From assembly GCF_039542305.1 (NCBI RefSeq), contig NZ_BAABHW010000001.1, positions 248,001 to 312,000 on the forward strand: 64,000 bases of DNA, in the 5' to 3' direction. The notes beneath the pieces are model-generated. The model saw only the letters and a program-made list of their open reading frames with translations. It did no database searches and had not been told where the DNA came from. This DNA comes from Roseibacterium beibuensis (lineage in GTDB: Bacteria > Pseudomonadota > Alphaproteobacteria > Rhodobacterales > Rhodobacteraceae). Positions 42,774-50,783 of the stretch are shown here, one piece after another; position 1 is the first letter of the stretch, and each line of letters opens with the position of its first letter. The translations under genes and the position numbers were made by a program.

Positions 42774-43714
42774 GCGTGATCTACAATCGCGTCGCGCTGA
42801 TCGGCCTGGGCCTGATCGCCGGGTCCATGGCCCATGCCATGCGCCGCGCGGGGCTGGCGGGCGAAATCGTGGGCACTGCCCGGTCCGCCGAGACGCGCAA
42901 GGTGGCCGCCGAGATCGGCCTTTGCGACCGGATCGTTGAAACAGCGGCCGAGGCCGTCGAGGGGGCCGATCTGGTCGTTCTTGCCGTGCCCGTCGGTGCT
43001 ATGGAGGCCGTCACCGAGGAGATCGCCCCCCATCTCGCCCCCGGTGCCACGATCACCGATGTCGGCTCGGTCAAGCGCGACGTGATCGCCGCCATCGCCC
43101 CGCATCTGCCCGAGGGGGTGCATTTCGTGCCCGGCCACCCGCTGGCCGGGACCGAGCATTCCGGCCCGCGGTCCGGCTTTGCCGAGCTTTTCGACAACCG
43201 TTACGTCCTGCTGACCCCGGATCCCGGCACGGATGCCGAGGCCGTCGCGAAATTGCGTGCCTTCTGGGAAGGCTGCGGCGCCAATGTCGAGGAAATGGAC
43301 GCCGATCACCACGATCTCGTCCTTGCCGTGACCAGCCACACGCCGCACCTGATTGCCTACACGATGGTGGGTGTGGCCGATGACCTGCGCCGCGTGACCG
43401 ATAGCGAGGTCATCAAGTATTCCGCCGCCGGTTTCCGCGACTTCACGCGTATCGCCGCCTCGGATCCCACCATGTGGCGCGACGTGTTCCTGTCCAACAA
43501 GGATGCGACGCTGGAAATCCTCGGGCGCTTCACCGAAGAGCTTTTCGCCCTGCAACGCGCGATCCGCACCGGGGACGGCGACCACCTGCACGCCTATTTC
43601 ACCCGGACCCGCGCGATCCGTCGTGGCATCATCGAGGCGGGACAGGATACCGACGCCCCGGATTTCGGCCGCACCCACGCCAAGCCGCGCAAGGCGGAAG
43701 AGGCCGAGGGGTGA
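42770..43714 (+). CDS. tyrC: Prephenate/cyclohexadienyl dehydrogenase
   Basis: This 314-residue NAD(P)-dependent enzyme begins with the dinucleotide fold VALIGLGLIAGSMAHAM (about 7-23). TDVGSVKRDV and VPGHPLAGTEHSGP are the substrate-binding motifs, and a helical dimer domain with VTSHTPHLIAYTMVG follows. It makes tyrosine precursors from prephenate or arogenate. There is no fused chorismate mutase or ACT domain. Its ATG overlaps the hisC stop (ATGA), and its own stop overlaps the extensin start (GTGA). Confidence 0.94.
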   Translation: MSVIYNRVALIGLGLIAGSMAHAMRRAGLAGEIVGTARSAETRKVAAEIGLCDRIVETAAEAVEGADLVVLAVPVGAMEAVTEEIAPHLAPGATITDVGSVKRDVIAAIAPHLPEGVHFVPGHPLAGTEHSGPRSGFAELFDNRYVLLTPDPGTDAEAVAKLRAFWEGCGANVEEMDADHHDLVLAVTSHTPHLIAYTMVGVADDLRRVTDSEVIKYSAAGFRDFTRIAASDPTMWRDVFLSNKDATLEILGRFTEELFALQRAIRTGDGDHLHAYFTRTRAIRRGIIEAGQDTDAPDFGRTHAKPRKAEEAEG

Positions 43715-44685
43715 AGCGGCGGGCGGCGATCCTGGCCGGGGCGCTTGCCCTTGCCGCGGTCACTGCCGCCGCCGATGCGCCAGACCGATCCCCGCGCCCG
43801 ATCATGCGAGGCGAGGCTGCGGCCCCGGCCGTGACGCGGGTTGTCGTCGCCGCGACCGCGCGGGCGCCGTCGCAATCCCTGCGCCCCGTCACGCGCCCCG
43901 GTGCCGCGCCGGCCGCCCCAACCGCCCAGCCCGACGCAGGCACCGCACCTGCCGCGACTCCGGCCATCGTGACGGAGAGCCGCCGCCCCGGTCTGTTCTC
44001 GGCCCTGCTGCCGCCGCGCCGGATCACCGTGGTTCCCGGCGCAACCGCGCTGGCCGTGGCCGAGTCCCTGCGGCCGGTCCTGCGTCCGGCAGGACTGGAG
44101 GCCCGCGTGCGGGCCGCCGCGACCCGGCAAACACCCGGGCGTGTCTCGCAGCCGGGCCGTCGCGGCCAGCTTTGCGGACGGGCTGGGCTGGAAGGGGATC
44201 GGTTGGAGACGATCACGGGCCGGATCACGGGCTGTGGGATCGCCGAGCCTGTGCGCCTTCGGGCGGTTGACGGGATCCCCTTGACCACACCGGCGACGAT
44301 CAATTGCGATACCGCCACGGCCTTGCAGGACTGGGTGCAGCAGAGCGTCGTGCCCACGGTCGGACGTCGCGGCGGCGGCGTCGCCAATATCCGGGTCATC
44401 GCCTCCTATTCCTGCCGGACGCGGAACTCGCAACCCGGGGCGCGGCTCAGCGAACATGCGCTCGGCAATGCGGTCGACATCGCCGGGATCGGGCTGGCGA
44501 ACGGCTCTGAGCTGACGGTGTTGGGCGGCTGGCGTGACCGGAGCTCCGGGCCGCTTTTGCAAGCGATGCATCAAGGCGCGTGCGGCACGTTCGGCACCGT
44601 CCTCGGGCCGAACTCGGACCGCTTTCACCAAGACCATTTCCATCTCGACGTGGCGTCTTACCGTAGCGGGTCCTACTGCCGCTAA
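43711..44685 (+). CDS. Extensin-like family protein, secreted
   Basis: This 324-residue product has a signal peptide (1-20), a long Pro/Ala/Arg-rich linker, and a C-terminal extensin-like domain (about 165-324). That domain has CGIAEPVRL, SYSCRTRN and the metal-type His motif LSEHALGNAVDIAG, then FHQDHFHLDVA. This fold is shared with VanY/MepA-like peptidoglycan hydrolases, so murein endopeptidase activity is plausible. The GTG start lies in the tyrC stop, with GAGG upstream, so expression is tied to aromatic amino acid genes, which is odd functionally. Confidence 0.86.
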   Translation: MKRRAAILAGALALAAVTAAADAPDRSPRPIMRGEAAAPAVTRVVVAATARAPSQSLRPVTRPGAAPAAPTAQPDAGTAPAATPAIVTESRRPGLFSALLPPRRITVVPGATALAVAESLRPVLRPAGLEARVRAAATRQTPGRVSQPGRRGQLCGRAGLEGDRLETITGRITGCGIAEPVRLRAVDGIPLTTPATINCDTATALQDWVQQSVVPTVGRRGGGVANIRVIASYSCRTRNSQPGARLSEHALGNAVDIAGIGLANGSELTVLGGWRDRSSGPLLQAMHQGACGTFGTVLGPNSDRFHQDHFHLDVASYRSGSYCR

Positions 44686-44770
44686 GTTGTGGGTGAAACC
44701 ATAGCCTAGGCCGGTTTCCGGTGGATAAGCTTGTGAATAAAGCCGTGACTGCGACGGGTTTTGAAAAGGC

Positions 44771-45772
44771 TCATCGCAGGACAAGACGCGGTGCGGGGCC
44801 GAGGGGAATGGGCCCGAGGAACACGCGGCCGTCGCGAAAGGCGAGGGTCGCGTCAATGTTTTCAGGGCTGCCCGACAAGCCCGCGACCATGCCCAGAACC
44901 CCCTCGACACTGCTCTGCAACTGCTCGGGCAAGGCGCCTGCGTTCACGGCAAGGTCCACCATGGCGCGCCAGTTCTCGGCGCGTACGGAGATCTCGCCAT
45001 CGGGTTGGCCCTGGCCGTCGACGTCCAATGCCCCCGTCGCGCGGAACAGCATCGCCCCCCAACTCGCTGCCGCCTCGTCGAGGTCCAGCCGGGTGATCTG
45101 TGGCCGCCGATCCTCGATCGCGCGCAGGTCCCAGGGGCGGTCGAAGGCCATGCGGGCGGTGTAGACCACCTCGCCGATGGCCTCGGGCAACACGCCCGCC
45201 GGGTCGAGAACCGCTGCCATCGGCGCCGGGGGCACCAGCCCGCTCGCACGGAAGGCCACGTCGTAGGTGTCATCCTCGCCCTCGACCCTCTGGCCGGTCA
45301 GCCGCCCCTCGGGCAGGCGCATCGACCAGCCTTCGGTCGAGCTGATTTCGACCCCGCGCAACTCCGTGTCCGAGGCATCCAGCGCAAACCGCGCCGCGGG
45401 CTGAACATCGAGGTCCGAGCGTATGGCCTCGGACCGGATGGTCAGCCGTTCCCGAGGGGAGGCGAGGGCCTGTTCGGACGGCCAGATGGCGCGCAGGTGG
45501 TCGGGGCGGAACACGCGTTGTTCGAGCGTGAGGGTGGGGGCCGTCCAGACCCAGCCCGTGTCCGGGTCTGCCAGTTCCAGCCCCTCGATCCGCGTAGTGA
45601 ATTGCGCCGGAAAACCACCCACCGACACGTCGCTGTAATTCGCCAGCCAGCCGTCCTCGGCCCGGTCCGCGAACCAGGCCGCGACGACATTCCCGGTGCT
45701 CCACGCGTAGAGCGCCCACCAGCCGGAGGCCAACGCCGCCAGCACCACCAGACCGGAAATCAGCCGTCGCAT
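44771..45772 (-). CDS. DUF2125 family envelope protein
   Basis: This 333-residue protein has a single N-terminal membrane anchor or signal (residues 2-22, RRLISGLVVLAALASGWWALY) followed by beta-rich DUF2125 sequence. The latter includes VSVGGFPAQFTTRIEGLEL, whose layout resembles AsmA/YdbH-type envelope bridges. Function is unknown. It is divergent from chaC, 69 bp apart, and converges on the extensin gene across 85 bp. Length and hydrophobic start are normal for the family. Confidence 0.85.
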   Translation of the reverse strand: MRRLISGLVVLAALASGWWALYAWSTGNVVAAWFADRAEDGWLANYSDVSVGGFPAQFTTRIEGLELADPDTGWVWTAPTLTLEQRVFRPDHLRAIWPSEQALASPRERLTIRSEAIRSDLDVQPAARFALDASDTELRGVEISSTEGWSMRLPEGRLTGQRVEGEDDTYDVAFRASGLVPPAPMAAVLDPAGVLPEAIGEVVYTARMAFDRPWDLRAIEDRRPQITRLDLDEAAASWGAMLFRATGALDVDGQGQPDGEISVRAENWRAMVDLAVNAGALPEQLQSSVEGVLGMVAGLSGSPENIDATLAFRDGRVFLGPIPLGPAPRLVLR

Positions 45773-45841
45773 CGCATTCGCCTCTTCACCCTGCCCCGTG
45801 CCACCGGATATAGCCGGGCCGAACGAAAAGGGCCACGGGCG

Positions 45842-46399
45842 ATGACCACGGAAATGGACGGCGATTTGTGGGTGTTCGGCTACGGGTCGCTTCTGTGGAA
45901 CCCAGGCTTTCCGGTGGCCGAGGCGCAGGTGGCGCGCCTGCATCACTGGCACCGCTCGTTCTGCATGTCCTCGATCCACCATCGGGGCACGGTCGAAAAC
46001 CCCGGCCTGGTGCTTGCGCTCGACGCCGCCGAGGGTGCGCATTGCGATGGTTTGGCCTTTCGGGTCGAGGCGCGCTACGCCGCGCAAACCATCGACTACC
46101 TGCGCGACCGGGAATTGATCTCTTCCGCCTACGTGGAAACCCGGCAGGAGGTGGAGTTGCATGGCGACCGAACGCGTCTGGCGGATGTTCTGACCTACGT
46201 GATCGACGCCGCGCACGACCAGTATCGCGGCAGCCTGTCGCTGGAAGACCAGGCGCAGATCATTGCAGGCGCGACCGGTGGGCGGGGGCCGAACGACGAA
46301 TACCTGTTCAACACGGCGGCCCATTTGCGGGAGCTGGGCCTCGCCGATGCCGATCTCGACTGGCTGGTGGAGCGTGTCCAGGCCCTGAAAACCGCGTAA
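45842..46399 (+). CDS. ChaC-type gamma-glutamylcyclotransferase
   Basis: This 185-residue ChaC-family enzyme carries the substrate loop FGYGSLLWNPGF near the N-terminus. YLRDRELI holds the expected catalytic glutamate. It degrades glutathione to 5-oxoproline and Cys-Gly. It ends 65 bp before the MotA-like gene. The start at 45842 is preceded by GGGCG, a weak ribosome site. Confidence 0.9.
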   Translation: MTTEMDGDLWVFGYGSLLWNPGFPVAEAQVARLHHWHRSFCMSSIHHRGTVENPGLVLALDAAEGAHCDGLAFRVEARYAAQTIDYLRDRELISSAYVETRQEVELHGDRTRLADVLTYVIDAAHDQYRGSLSLEDQAQIIAGATGGRGPNDEYLFNTAAHLRELGLADADLDWLVERVQALKTA

Positions 46400-46464
46400 G
46401 CCCGCGCTCTGCCATTGGCATGAGACGCAACTGGTAGTAGTGTTTGCGCAGAAAACACCTAGAA

Positions 46465-47724
46465 ATGGCTGAGAGGGCCATGGCGAGCAGAGCCGACGGC
46501 GCTACGGCGCCGCGTATCATCCGACCGACCCGTCAGATTGTCCTGATGCTGCTGATCCTTGGCTGCGTCATCGCGGGCGGTGTCCTCGTCTGGCCGCGGG
46601 TGCAGCCCGTGTTCCTGTCCAGCCCCTACCTGAACGGCACCATCGGCGTTGTCTTTGTCGTGGGCGTGCTTGCCTGTTTCTGGCAGGTGTTCCAGCTGTT
46701 TTCCTCGGTCGCGTGGATCGAGCAGGTCGCGAGCGCCAGCGCGCAGGACCAGGTCGAGAAGCCGCCGCAACTGCTGGCGGCTGCCACGGGGATCCTGCGC
46801 CTTCGTGGATCGCGGATGCAGATCACGCCCGGCACGTCCAAGTCAATTCTCGACTCGGTCGGCGCGCGGATGGAAGAAAGCCGCGACATCACGCGATATA
46901 TCGCGAACCTGCTGATTTTCCTGGGCCTTCTGGGCACGTTCTTTGGTCTTGCCACCACGGTTCCCGCCGTGGTCGAGACCATCCGCTCGCTCCAGCCGAC
47001 CGAGGGGGAAGAGGGGCTTGCCGTTTTCGGACGCCTGATGAACGGGTTGGAGGATCAACTGGGCGGCATGGGCACGGCCTTCGCGTCCTCGCTGCTGGGG
47101 CTGGCCGGGTCGCTGGTTGTGGGCCTGCTTGAGCTGTTCGCCGGCCATGGGCAGAACCGCTTTTACCGCGAGATGGAGGAATGGCTCGCCTCGATCACAC
47201 GGGTCAGCTTTTCCTCGGGCGATGGGGAAGGCGGCGTGGATCGTGGGGCGATTGCCACCGTGCTCGACCACATGGTCGATCAGATCGAAACGCTGCAAAG
47301 CCTGTTCTCGCAATCCGAGACGCGCCGCGCGGAAACCGATGCCCGGCTGGCCGAATTGTCCGACCGTCTCGGCGCGCTGACCGACCAGATGGGCAGCGGG
47401 CAGGTCGAGGCCGCCGCCCGCCTTGCCGCCGCGCAGGACCGTCTGGCCCAGGTGATCGAGGCGCAGTCCACCACCGAACACGGGCTGGACGAAGAAAGCC
47501 GGATGCGGCTGCGCTCCATCGACGTGCAACTTTTCCAGATCTTCGAGGAACTGGGCGAGGGGCGCGCTTCGGATGTGAGCCTGCTGCGCGAAGATATCGC
47601 CGGGTTGACGGATGCCCTGCGCGCCTTGACCCAAGCCGCCCGCGCGCCGGTGCAACCGCGCCGCGTTGCCGCCGCCGCCCGCCGCGCCGAGCCGAGCGAG
47701 ACACCGTCGGACGGCGGGGGGTAG
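46465..47724 (+). CDS. MotA/TolQ/ExbB-like stator protein
   Basis: This 419-residue protein has four predicted membrane helices at about 25-44, 58-78, 146-168 and 202-225. The last two carry the MotA/ExbB signatures LLGTFFGLATTV and GGMGTAFASSLLGLAGS. A cytoplasmic loop lies between helices two and three; from about 230 to 400 there is a helical, coiled-coil-like cytoplasmic tail and an Arg/Ala-rich end. Its partner gene starts 6 bp later. No flagellar, Tol or TonB genes are near. It is probably a proton-driven stator of unknown output. ATGs at 46465 and 46480 are both possible. Confidence 0.85.
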   Translation: MAERAMASRADGATAPRIIRPTRQIVLMLLILGCVIAGGVLVWPRVQPVFLSSPYLNGTIGVVFVVGVLACFWQVFQLFSSVAWIEQVASASAQDQVEKPPQLLAAATGILRLRGSRMQITPGTSKSILDSVGARMEESRDITRYIANLLIFLGLLGTFFGLATTVPAVVETIRSLQPTEGEEGLAVFGRLMNGLEDQLGGMGTAFASSLLGLAGSLVVGLLELFAGHGQNRFYREMEEWLASITRVSFSSGDGEGGVDRGAIATVLDHMVDQIETLQSLFSQSETRRAETDARLAELSDRLGALTDQMGSGQVEAAARLAAAQDRLAQVIEAQSTTEHGLDEESRMRLRSIDVQLFQIFEELGEGRASDVSLLREDIAGLTDALRALTQAARAPVQPRRVAAAARRAEPSETPSDGGG

Positions 47725-47730
47725 GGCAGC

Positions 47731-49815
47731 ATGGCCTTTCACCGCCGCGCCGGAAACCGCTTCTCCGGTTCGATCTGGCCGGGCTTCGTCGATGCGATCA
47801 CCGCGCTGTTGATGGTGATGATCTTCCTGCTGACCATTTTCATGGTCGTGCAATATGTCCTGCGCGAAGAGATCACCAACCAGGATGACGAGTTGAATGC
47901 GCTGAACGCGCAACTCAATCAGTTGTCCGAGGCCCTGGGGCTGGAGACGAGCCGCGCCGACCGGTTGGAAACCCGGGTCGCCACCTTGTCGGGGAACCTT
48001 GCCACCGCGCAGGACGAGGTCGCCGCACAGGCGGCGCTGATCGCGTCGCTGACCTCGGAGACAGAGGCGCAGGCCGCCCGGATCGCGGATTTCGAGGACC
48101 AGGTCGCGGCGCTTTTGGCCGAAAACCGGGACCTCGCCCTCGCGCGGGATGCGGCGCGGACCGAAGCGGCGGAGGCCATGTCCGAGGCAGAGGCCCTGCA
48201 ACTGGCGCTTGCTCAGGCGCGCTCCGAGATCGACGCCGCCGCCGAAGAGGCCCGCCTTGCCGCCGCCCGCCGCGAGGCGCTCGAATCCCTCGTGGCGGAG
48301 TTGGAGGCCGAGGCCGCGACCCGCGAAACCTCGCTCGCCCAAACCCTTGCCGCGCTGGCCGAGGCCGAGGGCGCAGCGGCTCGCGTGGCCGAACTGGAAG
48401 GGGATCTGGACGCCGCCGAAGCCGCGCGGCTGCAAGAACTCGCTGCCGCCGAGGCGCTGCGTGAACGCCTTGCCGACGCCGAGGCGGCCCTGACCGAGGA
48501 AGAGGCCGCGCGGCTTGCCGAGGCCGCTGCCGCCGAGGCCTTGCGCGCGCGGCTGGAAAACGCGCAGGCCGAACTGACCGCCATGACCCTCGCCCTCGAG
48601 GAACAGCGTCGCCGCGCCGAGGAAACCCTGACGCTCCTGGCCGCGGCGGAGGCCAACCGCGACGATCTGGCAACCCGGCTGGCCGCCGCCCTTGCCCAGG
48701 CCGAGGCGGGGCAGGGTGAGGTGGCAACCTTAGAACAGCAACTGGCCGCCGCCGAGGCGGAACTGGCGCGGATGGAAAGCGAAGGCGCCGACCAAACCCG
48801 CGAAATGTCCGAACTCGAAGCGCAACTCGCCTTGGCGCTGTCGCGGATCGAGTCCGCCGAGGCCCGCGCCGCCGCCCGTTTGGCGGAATTGGAAGCCCGC
48901 ATCGCCGATGCCGAGGCGATGGCCGAGGCCGCCGAAACCCGCCTTGCCGAGGGCGGCGGAGAATTGGCCGACCTCGAAGCGCAATTGTCCGAGGCGCTTG
49001 CCGCGCGCCTCGCCGCCGAAGCCGAAATGCGTGACGCCATGAGTGCCGCCGAACAGCGCGCGGCCCTTCTGGCGCAGGCCAATCTTGAACTGGAGCAAGC
49101 CGAGGCCGCGTCCGCCGAAAGCGCGCGGCAGGTGGCCCTGCTCAATGAACAGGTCGCGGCGCTGCGCCAGCAGCTTGGGTCGCTTCAGTCCCTGCTGGAC
49201 GATGCGCAGGAGCGGGACGAGGAGGCGCAGGTGCAGATCGAGGCGCTTGGGTCGCGCCTCAACACCGCGCTGGCCCAACTGGCCGCCGAGGAAAGCGCGC
49301 GGGCCGAGTTGGAGGCCGCCGAGGCCGCCCGCCTTGCCGCCGAGGCCGAGGAATTGGAACGCTACAGGTCCGAGTTTTTCGGCCGCCTGCGCGACCTGCT
49401 GGAAGGCCGCGAGGGGGTGCGGATCGAGGGGGATCGCTTCGTCTTTTCCTCCGAGGTGCTGTTCGAGGTCGGCTCGGCCGACCTGTCGCCCGAGGGGTTG
49501 GCGCAGATTGAGAACGTGGCTGACCTGCTTCTCGACATCGCCGATGAGATCCCGCCCTCGATCGACTGGATCGTGCGGGTGGATGGCCATACCGATGACC
49601 AGCAACTTCGCCCCAATGCCGATTATGCCAACAATTGGGAATTGAGCCAGGCGCGGGCCTTGTCGGTGGTGCGTTTCATGACCGAGGAGCTGGATTTCCC
49701 GCCCAACCGCCTGGCGGCGACGGGCTTTGGCGAATATTCCCCCATCGCGTCGAACGCCACCGATGCCGGGCAGGCGCAGAACCGCCGCATCGAGTTGAAA
49801 CTGACCGAACGCTAG
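47731..49815 (+). CDS. MotB-like OmpA-domain protein with a very long coiled coil
   Basis: This 694-residue protein has one N-terminal membrane helix (about 17-44, WPGFVDAITALLMVMIFLL) with Asp21 placed like the proton-binding Asp of MotB. About 500 residues (46-545) of Ala/Glu/Leu-rich heptads follow. A C-terminal OmpA/MotB peptidoglycan-binding domain lies at about 562-694, with VDGHTDDQQ and NRRIELKL. It forms a pair with the preceding MotA-like protein. The rod would be about 70 nm if fully extended, more than the periplasm is wide. The stop overlaps the M23 gene by 4 bp. Confidence 0.88.
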   Translation: MAFHRRAGNRFSGSIWPGFVDAITALLMVMIFLLTIFMVVQYVLREEITNQDDELNALNAQLNQLSEALGLETSRADRLETRVATLSGNLATAQDEVAAQAALIASLTSETEAQAARIADFEDQVAALLAENRDLALARDAARTEAAEAMSEAEALQLALAQARSEIDAAAEEARLAAARREALESLVAELEAEAATRETSLAQTLAALAEAEGAAARVAELEGDLDAAEAARLQELAAAEALRERLADAEAALTEEEAARLAEAAAAEALRARLENAQAELTAMTLALEEQRRRAEETLTLLAAAEANRDDLATRLAAALAQAEAGQGEVATLEQQLAAAEAELARMESEGADQTREMSELEAQLALALSRIESAEARAAARLAELEARIADAEAMAEAAETRLAEGGGELADLEAQLSEALAARLAAEAEMRDAMSAAEQRAALLAQANLELEQAEAASAESARQVALLNEQVAALRQQLGSLQSLLDDAQERDEEAQVQIEALGSRLNTALAQLAAEESARAELEAAEAARLAAEAEELERYRSEFFGRLRDLLEGREGVRIEGDRFVFSSEVLFEVGSADLSPEGLAQIENVADLLLDIADEIPPSIDWIVRVDGHTDDQQLRPNADYANNWELSQARALSVVRFMTEELDFPPNRLAATGFGEYSPIASNATDAGQAQNRRIELKLTER

Positions 49816-50783
49816 GGCCTGACCGGGATCGTTTCTCGGCGCTGGTGCAGGATCTCCGTGCCCCGGACCAGGGTCACCTCGCCGGAATAGGCGCCTGCGG
49901 GCCAGCCCTCTGCCGGGGCCCGCCGCCCGGAGGCGCGAAAAAGCTGGGCCTGGGTGCGGTCAAGGTCCACGCGGCTCTCGTGAATCGCCGTGCCATCGGG
50001 GCCGAAGATGCGGAACAGCAGCGCATCCCCCTCCCGTCCGCCGTGTACGAACCCCCACAGCACGATGGGTGCATCAGCGGCCAGCGTCTCTGCATCCGCC
50101 GTGCCCGCCTGGATCGCGTCGTACTCCGGCACGCCTGGCGAAAATCCGATGGAGAGAAGGCCACCGCCGCGCACCGGGACCGGCTCTGACCACAGCGCCG
50201 CGGTGCCGTTGCCGCAGGTGGCAAGGTCGCCGGGGTCGAACGGATCGACCGGTATGCCGTTCTGGCGCAACAGGAACTCGAGATGCGGAAACTCTGTATT
50301 GCCGGAGTAACCGATCTCGCCCAATGGCGTTCCGGCCTCGACCGCATCACCCGACGCCACGGCGATGGAGCCTTGGGCCAGATGGCAGTACTGCGTCTGC
50401 CAGCCGTCTGGGTGGTCGATCACCACCCCGTTGCCGCAGCCCTGTCCCTCGGGCGCGGCCGCGGTCCCGCCATCAGGCACCCCGTCGCGCGTGGCGCGCA
50501 CGATGCCCGGGGCGGCGGCGCGCACGGGCCAGCCCGTCGCCATCGCCTCGAAATCGGCGACGCGGATGTCCGTGCCCGTGTGGCCGTCATAGCTGGCCGG
50601 TCCGCAGGTGAAATCGCGCCAGCCGGGGCCGGGGTCGCGGTCCATGAATTGTTGCAGGAAACAGGTTTCGCCCAGGGTGCAATCCAGCGGGAAGAGCAGG
50701 GCAGGCGGATCGGCCCAGGCGGCGGATGTGAAAACGGCGGCCCCGGTCAGGGCCGCCGTGAAAGGTTTTCGGGTGCGGATCAT
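49812..50783 (-). CDS. M23-family peptidase, secreted
   Basis: This 323-residue protein has a signal peptide (about 1-24) and a LytM/M23 domain. The domain has HTGTDIRV (His and Asp ligands), QYCHL and the usual FPHLEFLL near residue 180; a beta-rich C-terminal domain of about 120 residues follows. It should cut peptidoglycan cross-links, or act as a LytM-type activator. All the zinc ligands I expect appear present. Its start overlaps the clpA stop (ATGA), so it follows clpA in one operon, a surprising pairing of a cytoplasmic unfoldase and a wall enzyme. Confidence 0.86.
   Translation of the reverse strand: MIRTRKPFTAALTGAAVFTSAAWADPPALLFPLDCTLGETCFLQQFMDRDPGPGWRDFTCGPASYDGHTGTDIRVADFEAMATGWPVRAAAPGIVRATRDGVPDGGTAAAPEGQGCGNGVVIDHPDGWQTQYCHLAQGSIAVASGDAVEAGTPLGEIGYSGNTEFPHLEFLLRQNGIPVDPFDPGDLATCGNGTAALWSEPVPVRGGGLLSIGFSPGVPEYDAIQAGTADAETLAADAPIVLWGFVHGGREGDALLFRIFGPDGTAIHESRVDLDRTQAQLFRASGRRAPAEGWPAGAYSGEVTLVRGTEILHQRRETIPVRP

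Noticed and set aside
46465..49815. Zorya-type anti-phage defence (MotA/MotB-like pair)
   Set aside because: Zorya needs ZorC/ZorD or ZorE effectors, none of which are nearby, and in Zorya the long tail is on the MotA-like protein. Neighbours are housekeeping genes.
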